From positions 914,001 to 978,000 of the forward strand of contig NZ_CP072913.1 of NCBI RefSeq assembly GCF_017968885.1: a stretch of DNA of 64,000 nucleotides. The letters are read 5' to 3'. Under the pieces are notes generated by a model. The model was not told where the DNA came from. It searched no databases and saw nothing but the letters and a program-made list of their open reading frames with translations. Source of the DNA: Pseudomonas sp. Tri1 (GTDB lineage Bacteria > Pseudomonadota > Gammaproteobacteria > Pseudomonadales > Pseudomonadaceae). Positions 59,675 through 64,000 of the stretch are shown piece after piece; the first letter of the stretch is position 1; every line of letters starts with the position of its first letter. Both the position numbers and the translations under genes were made by a program.

Positions 59675-59863
59675 CTACTGGCAAACATCAGGATCAATGG
59701 GTGTGAGGGCAAGCAGCCCTCGTGAACGTCCTCCGTATCCCCACTTTGGTTCGCCTACTTCCCAAGGCATGTCGCCGAAAGCAAAAAGGCCATGGGATGC
59801 ATGATGCCCTTGGCCTTGCTGTCTCGTCGTCAGTACTTGAGCCGGATGGATCGTTTCCAGCAT
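59675..59863 (-). promoter_or_regulatory. speC leader with candidate upstream open frame
   Basis: A 62-codon frame opens at ATG 59863, runs through the terminator-like hairpin at 59783-59817, and ends 11 nt before speC. It ends DPDVCQ. No ribosome-binding site precedes ATG 59863; an internal ATG at 59770 gives MPWEVGEPKWGYGG... A further small hairpin (GAGGGC/GCCCTC, 59705-59721) lies near the 3' end. Codon use is poor (AGA, GGA, CGA), unlike a highly expressed protein. A leader-peptide role is inference. Confidence 0.3.
59783..59817 (-). terminator. Terminator-like hairpin in the speC leader
   Basis: On the minus strand AAGGCCA pairs with TGGCCTT, plus a GGG/CCC inner stem separated by one A-A mismatch, followed by TTTTT then GC. 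It lies 120 nt upstream of speC in the direction of transcription, so it may attenuate speC or end an upstream small RNA. Confidence 0.6.
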
Positions 59864-60023
59864 GGACGTTCGGCGCGAACTTTAGGGCGTGAGGGGCCTG
59901 AGATCAACTAAAAATGTCGCGTTTTTGCACACATCCGTCGTGCGGCCCGCGACAGCTCATGATGTAACCGACCTGCGTGACAGATTGATGTTCCCTTGGA
60001 TCGGTTTTTCAAGGAGGCTGATG

Positions 60024-60129
60024 ATCGTGCCCACGCTCTGCGTGAGCACGCAGCCCGGGACGCTCCGCGTCCCCAAAGCCGAACGCGGAGCGTCCGTGGA
60101 GGCATCCCCACGCAGAGCGTGGGAACGAT
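60024..60129. repeat. Nested palindromic intergenic repeat
   Basis: An outer inverted repeat (CGTGCCCACGCTCTGCGTG at the left; CACGCAGAGCGTGGGAACG at the right) encloses an inner one, GGACGCTCCGCGT with ACGCGGAGCGTCC. It is a family distinct from the REPs, of a type common in Pseudomonas intergenic DNA. The rest of the 489-nt gap 59664-60152 outside this and the speC leader shows no gene. Confidence 0.85.
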
Positions 60130-60152
60130 CAGTCGAAGGCTGCTGTGCCCGA

Positions 60153-61310
60153 TCAGGCCGACGCTGTCTCGGCCGGCGAAACAATGCTGGTCTTGCCGCC
60201 ACGGGACTTGCCGGAGCTCAGGTACTCGGCGATCGATTCCTGGGTCACTTCGCCAAGGAACACCCGTTCGGCGTCCATCACCGGCAGCCACGAACGGTTG
60301 AATTCGTACATGCGCGACAGCAGGATCCGCAAATGCTCGTCGTAGGCCGCCGTGGAGTTGAACTCGCGCAGGAACTGCGCGCAGGTGCCGGTCTGGCGGT
60401 ACAGGTCGCGACGGCGGACGTACCCCAGGGCCTTGTTCTCGGCGCAGGTGACCACCACATAGCGCCGGTCATGTTCGTCCATCAGCTCCAGTGCTTCAGC
60501 TACAGGCGTCTCCGGGCTGACCGACGGGGCGTTGTCCGCCGCGTCTTCGGCCTTGACCAGCAACAGGCGCTTGAGGGTGCTGTCCTGGCCGACGAAACTG
60601 CTGACGAACTCATCGGCCGGATGCGCGAGCAAGGTGTCCGGGTGATCGAACTGGACCAGCTTGCCGGCGCGGAAGATCGCGATCTTGTCGCCCAGCTTGA
60701 TGGCTTCGTCGATGTCGTGGCTGACCATGATCACGGTCTTGTTCAGCGCCCGTTGCATCTCGAAAAACTCGTTCTGGATCATCTCGCGGTTGATCGGGTC
60801 CACCGCGCCGAAGGGTTCGTCCATCAACAGCAGCGGCGCATCGGCCGCCAGGGCGCGGATCACGCCAATTCGTTGCTGCTGGCCGCCCGACAGTTCACGG
60901 GGGTAGCGATGCAGGTATTGCTTGGGTTCGAGCTTGATCATGCTCATCAGCTCGCGAGCACGGTCGTGGCATTTCTGCTTGTCCCAGCCGAGCAGGCGCG
61001 GAACCACAGTGATGTTTTCCTCGATGGTCATGTTCGGGAACAGGCCGATCTGCTGGATCACATAGCCGATGTTGCGGCGCAGGGTCACTTCGTCCAGGCC
61101 GGTGGTGTCCTCGCCATTGATCAACACCTTGCCCGAGGTGGGCGGGATCAGGCGATTGATCATCTTCAGCGTGGTGCTTTTGCCACAGCCCGACGGCCCG
61201 AGGAACACACAGATCTCGCCTTCGTTGACGATCAGGTTCACCGAGTCCACGGCCTTGACGTCCTTGCCGTTGCTCTTGAAGGTTTTGCTGAGGTTTTGAA
61301 GTTCGATCAT
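60153..61310 (-). CDS. Quaternary-ammonium ABC importer ATPase (OpuCA/ProV type)
   Basis: The 385-residue ATPase has Walker A LGPSGCGKSTTLKM, signature LSGGQQQRIGV and Walker B APLLLMDEPFGAVD. Two C-terminal CBS motifs follow (TPVAEALELMDEHDRRYVVV). It powers betaine/choline/carnitine-type import, often osmotically induced. ATG 61310 overlaps the permease stop (ATGA); the frame upstream of it belongs to the permease. It is the last gene of a four-gene operon. Confidence 0.92.
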   Translation of the reverse strand: MIELQNLSKTFKSNGKDVKAVDSVNLIVNEGEICVFLGPSGCGKSTTLKMINRLIPPTSGKVLINGEDTTGLDEVTLRRNIGYVIQQIGLFPNMTIEENITVVPRLLGWDKQKCHDRARELMSMIKLEPKQYLHRYPRELSGGQQQRIGVIRALAADAPLLLMDEPFGAVDPINREMIQNEFFEMQRALNKTVIMVSHDIDEAIKLGDKIAIFRAGKLVQFDHPDTLLAHPADEFVSSFVGQDSTLKRLLLVKAEDAADNAPSVSPETPVAEALELMDEHDRRYVVVTCAENKALGYVRRRDLYRQTGTCAQFLREFNSTAAYDEHLRILLSRMYEFNRSWLPVMDAERVFLGEVTQESIAEYLSSGKSRGGKTSIVSPAETASA

Positions 61311-61960
61311 TTCAGTAATCCTTTTGGGGTCAGCGAGCGTTGCAGCCATTGCAGAAGCAGGTCGGCGAAGATGGCCAGGAGACTGACCAGCACGGCGCCG
61401 ACGATCAGCATCGACATGTCGCTGCGGCTGATGGAAGCGAGGATGAGCACGCCCAGGCCACCGGCACCGATGGTGGCGGCGATGGTCATGACACCGATGT
61501 TCATGACCACGGCAGTGCGCACGCCGGCCAGGATCACCGGCACGGCGATGGGCAGTTCGACCATGCGCAGGCGCTGGCCGAAGGTCATGCCGATGCCGCG
61601 GGCGGCCTCACGGATGCCCGGTTCCACGCCGGTCAAGGCCAGGTAGGTGTTGCGCATGATCGGCAGCAGGGAATAGAGGAACACGGCGGTGATCGCCGGC
61701 ATCGGGCCCAGGCCCTGGCCGAATTTGGAATAGAACGGCAGCAGCAGGCCGAACAGTGCAATCGACGGAATCGTCAGCAGCACCGTGGCGCTGGCCTGTA
61801 ACGGGCCGGCGAGCGCCGGGAAGCGGGTCATGAAGATGCCCAGCGGCACGCCGACCACAATCGCCAGGGTCACGGCGATGCCCACCAGGGTGATGTGCTG
61901 CCAGGTCAGGTTCAGTACCAGCGGCCAGTCCAGATGGGAAAAGGCGTCAAGAAAATCCAT
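61307..61960 (-). CDS. ABC importer permease (OpuCB-type)
   Basis: The 217-residue permease has about five or six membrane segments and the EAA-like loop EPGIREAARGIGMTFGQRLR. It pairs with the second permease (62904-63620) in a four-gene quaternary-ammonium importer. ATPase and permease genes overlap by 4 nt. Substrate cannot be told between betaine, choline and carnitine. Confidence 0.9.
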   Translation of the reverse strand: MDFLDAFSHLDWPLVLNLTWQHITLVGIAVTLAIVVGVPLGIFMTRFPALAGPLQASATVLLTIPSIALFGLLLPFYSKFGQGLGPMPAITAVFLYSLLPIMRNTYLALTGVEPGIREAARGIGMTFGQRLRMVELPIAVPVILAGVRTAVVMNIGVMTIAATIGAGGLGVLILASISRSDMSMLIVGAVLVSLLAIFADLLLQWLQRSLTPKGLLK

Positions 61961-61975
61961 GGCTTTTCCTCCAGG

Positions 61976-62878
61976 TCATTGGGTTGAGAGCAGGGAATGC
62001 TGGCGCAGGAAATCGGCGGCAACGGTGGAAGGGCTTTCGTGGTTGACGTCCACGCGGGCGTTGAGCTGGCGCATGGTTGCGTCGTCGAACAGCTCGGCCA
62101 GGGGCTTGAGCTGTTCGGCCAGTTGCGGATGCGCGTCGAGGAACGCCTGGCGCACCACTGGCGCGGCGGTGTAGTCGGGGAAGTAATGCTTGTCGTCTTC
62201 CAGCAACTTCAGCTTGAACGCGTTCAGCCGGCCGTCGGTGGTGTACACCAGGCCGGCAAATACCTGGCCGTTGCGCAGGGCGGTGTAGACCAGCCCCGCA
62301 TCCATCTGCCGGATGTTCTTGCGAGTCAGGTTCATGCCGTACTGCTCGACCATGCCCGCCAAACCATCGGAGCGGTTGGCGAACTCAGTGTCCAGGGCCA
62401 CCAGGTGGTTATCGTCGGCTTCGGCCTGCAGCACCGTGTTCAACTGGCTGATGCTGTTGATCTGCGGGTATTGGCGGGCGATTTTTTCCGGCAGGGCCAG
62501 GGCGTAGGTATTGCTGAATTTCGACGGGGTCAGCCAGACCAGGCCTTTTTTCGCGTCCAGTTCCTTCACTCGGGCGTAGGACTGGGCGCTGTCGAGTTTC
62601 TCGGTGACGTGGTTGTAGGCCACCAGCGACACGCCGGTGTATTCCCACAGCATGTCCAGTTGCCCGGTTTCATGGGCACTGCGGGCCAGGTTACTGCCCA
62701 AGCCACCGGTGATCTGCGCGTCGTAGCCCCTGTTGCGCAGGTATTGCGCGGTGATTTCCGCCAGCAGCGTCTGTTCGGTGAACACCCGGGCGCCGAGGCG
62801 GATCAGGGGTTTTTCAGCAGCGTGGGCGAATCCTGCGAACAGCAGGACACAGCCCAGTATCAAGCTCAACTTCTTCAT
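61976..62878 (-). CDS. Periplasmic glycine-betaine/choline-type binding protein
   Basis: The 300-residue protein has a cleavable signal peptide (MKKLSLILGCVLLFAGFAHA) and is otherwise soluble. It has no lipobox cysteine in the right place. The mature region (LIRLGARVFTEQTLLAEITA) is OpuAC-like. Aromatic residues typical of quaternary-ammonium binding (WEYTGVS, VWLT, YALALP) are present. It captures the substrate for the adjacent permeases. It is transcribed between the two permease genes. Confidence 0.9.
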   Translation of the reverse strand: MKKLSLILGCVLLFAGFAHAAEKPLIRLGARVFTEQTLLAEITAQYLRNRGYDAQITGGLGSNLARSAHETGQLDMLWEYTGVSLVAYNHVTEKLDSAQSYARVKELDAKKGLVWLTPSKFSNTYALALPEKIARQYPQINSISQLNTVLQAEADDNHLVALDTEFANRSDGLAGMVEQYGMNLTRKNIRQMDAGLVYTALRNGQVFAGLVYTTDGRLNAFKLKLLEDDKHYFPDYTAAPVVRQAFLDAHPQLAEQLKPLAELFDDATMRQLNARVDVNHESPSTVAADFLRQHSLLSTQ

Positions 62879-62903
62879 AAACGATTCCTTTATCCGGCCA
62901 GGC

Positions 62904-63620
62904 TTATGACGGGCGCAGACCGCGCTCCAGCCAGAGGCGGCTGGCCAGTGTCACCAGGCCGTCGAGCAGCAACGCCAGCAGGGCGGTGCAGGCCGCGCCG
63001 AGCAGCAGCTGCGGCTGGTTGTTCAAGGCGATGCCGGGGAAGATCAGGCTGCCGAGGCTGTTGGCGCCGATCAGGAACGCCAGAGGCGCGGTACCGACGT
63101 TGATCGCCAGCGCCACCCGCACGCCACCGATGATGATCGGCACGGCATTGGGCAATTCGACTTTCCACAGCACCTGGCGCGGGGTCATGCCGATGCCGAC
63201 GGCGGCTTCCTTGAGCGAACCCTGGACGTTTTTCAGGCCTTCATAGGTGTTGCGCACGATGGGCAGCAACGAGGCGAGGAACAGGGCGAAGATGGCGGGC
63301 CCGCTGCCGATGCCCAGGATACCCAGGGCGATGGCCAGTACGGCCAGGGGCGGTACGGTGTTACCGATGTTGAACACTTGCATGAAGCGCTCGGCGCGCC
63401 CGACCAGGCTGGGGCGGCTCAAGGCGATGCCGGCCGGGATGCCCACGAGCAGGGCAGCCAGCATGGATGCCAGGACAAGCATCAGGTGCGCTTGCAGGTA
63501 AAACAGCAGATCGTCGTGGTAGCGTTGGATCGTATCGATGCCGATCCAGTGGACCAACAGGGCCAGGAGAGCGACGACGACCGCACCTCCGATAAGCCCT
63601 TTGCCATAGCGGATAGCCAC
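62904..63620 (-). CDS. ABC importer permease (OpuCD-type)
   Basis: The ~238-residue permease has about six membrane segments and the cytoplasmic loop GSLKEAAVGIGMTPRQVLWK. I chose GTG 63620 (MAIRYGKGLIGG) because AAGGAG precedes it and the N-terminus is short; the open frame starts 57 nt earlier with no hydrophobic lead. It is the first gene of the four-gene importer operon. The 331-nt gap 63621-63951 to prfC shows no gene. Confidence 0.88.
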   Translation of the reverse strand: MAIRYGKGLIGGAVVVALLALLVHWIGIDTIQRYHDDLLFYLQAHLMLVLASMLAALLVGIPAGIALSRPSLVGRAERFMQVFNIGNTVPPLAVLAIALGILGIGSGPAIFALFLASLLPIVRNTYEGLKNVQGSLKEAAVGIGMTPRQVLWKVELPNAVPIIIGGVRVALAINVGTAPLAFLIGANSLGSLIFPGIALNNQPQLLLGAACTALLALLLDGLVTLASRLWLERGLRPS

Positions 63621-63907
63621 AGGCGGACTCCTTTGTCTTTCAGTCGGCGCACGCCTTCCCGGGCGGCGAACCATCACTGGTTGCCGGGAAAACGTTCGCG
63701 AGAAGCAGCTCTTTTCAATGCCGGTAAACGGCCTGTCATTCGAGCCATGAGCGCAGCCTCGTCAGGCTAACTTGCTGATTTTTCAGACCCTGACGAATAG
63801 CCGTAGCAGGGTGGTGGACGCCTCCACGCGGCAAAAGGTTCCCATGTCGAGGAAGATCTGGCCACCCTGGATGTGCTCAACGGTTCGGTTCCTGGCACAA
63901 GTTGAGC

Positions 63908-63913
63908 TATAAT
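63908..63913 (+). promoter_or_regulatory. Candidate -10 element for prfC
   Basis: TATAAT at 63908-63913, 38 nt before prfC. The expected -35 spot around 63885 reads only TCGGTT-like, so the match is incomplete. Confidence 0.5.
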
Positions 63914-63951
63914 CGCCGCCCTTTTTTGAATCACCTGCCAGGCGATTTCCC

Positions 63952-64000
63952 ATGACCAAACAGGCCGCCGAAGTCGCGAAACGCCGCACTTTCGCCATTA
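63952..64000 (+). CDS. prfC: Peptide chain release factor 3 (5' end only)
   Basis: Only 16 codons are present (MTKQAAEVAKRRTFAI), running off the right edge. The N-terminus matches RF3 of Pseudomonas just before its P-loop. RF3 is the GTPase that frees RF1/RF2 from the ribosome. The rest of the gene is outside the window. Confidence 0.85.
   Translation, partial: MTKQAAEVAKRRTFAI

Overview
The window reads as chromosomal core DNA of a Pseudomonas of the fluorescens group. The evidence is the GC-rich coding style, the conserved Pseudomonas blocks (smpB-ratA-rnfH/bamE-fur-recN-grpE-dnaK-dnaJ-dapB-carAB-greA-yhbY-rlmE-ftsH-folP-glmM-tpiA-secG-tRNA-rimP-nusA-infB-rbfA-truB-rpsO-pnp, then nadC-DUF1631-ampD-ampE-chemoreceptor), fused fructose PTS proteins with a Cra-type repressor, and many ~90 nt REP doublets (REPINs) of the kind found in fluorescens-group genomes. 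I see no prophage, insertion sequence, CRISPR array or integron.

Layout. 1-5.3 kb: L-lactate uptake and oxidation (lldP, lutABC on the minus strand; lldR opposite, with a perfect LldR-type operator between). 5.4-11 kb: smpB, an NSS-family transporter, ratA-rnfH, bamE, fur, recN. 11.2-15.3 kb: grpE-dnaK-dnaJ behind a sigma-32-type promoter. 15.3-21.3 kb: dapB, carA, carB, greA; carA has a terminator-containing leader. 21.3-27.1 kb: a DUF4149 membrane protein, yhbY, rlmE, ftsH, folP, glmM. 27.2-37.5 kb: tpiA, secG, tRNA-Leu(GAG), initiator tRNA-fMet, then the rimP-nusA-infB-rbfA-truB-rpsO-pnp transcription/translation/RNA-decay cluster, ordered as in many gammaproteobacteria. 37.6-38.9 kb: the most accessory-looking stretch, with a tRNA-Thr(CGT) carrying unusual stem mismatches, a secreted coiled-coil protein with internally duplicated Ser-rich segments, and a small acidic protein. 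38.9-46 kb: nadC, a DUF1631 protein, ampD-ampE, a chemoreceptor. 46.1-53.8 kb: tatD, cra, and fruB-fruK-fruA with an exact Cra-type operator. 53.9-63.6 kb: a Tat-exported PhoD-like phosphatase, a PiuB-like PepSY/flavodoxin/FNR fusion reductase with a Fur-box-like start region, speC (ornithine decarboxylase) with a long leader, and a four-gene quaternary-ammonium (OpuC-type) ABC importer. The right edge cuts the first codons of prfC.

No gene cluster here looks like an undescribed system. The least explained signals are RNA-level: intrinsic terminators crossed by short open frames ahead of carA and speC (possible attenuators), a two-hairpin leader ahead of rpsO, paired hairpins between lldP and lutA, and the atypical tRNA-Thr beside the coiled-coil gene. 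Others worth a look are a Fur protein without any cysteine and evenly sized REPINs clustered at gene 3' ends.
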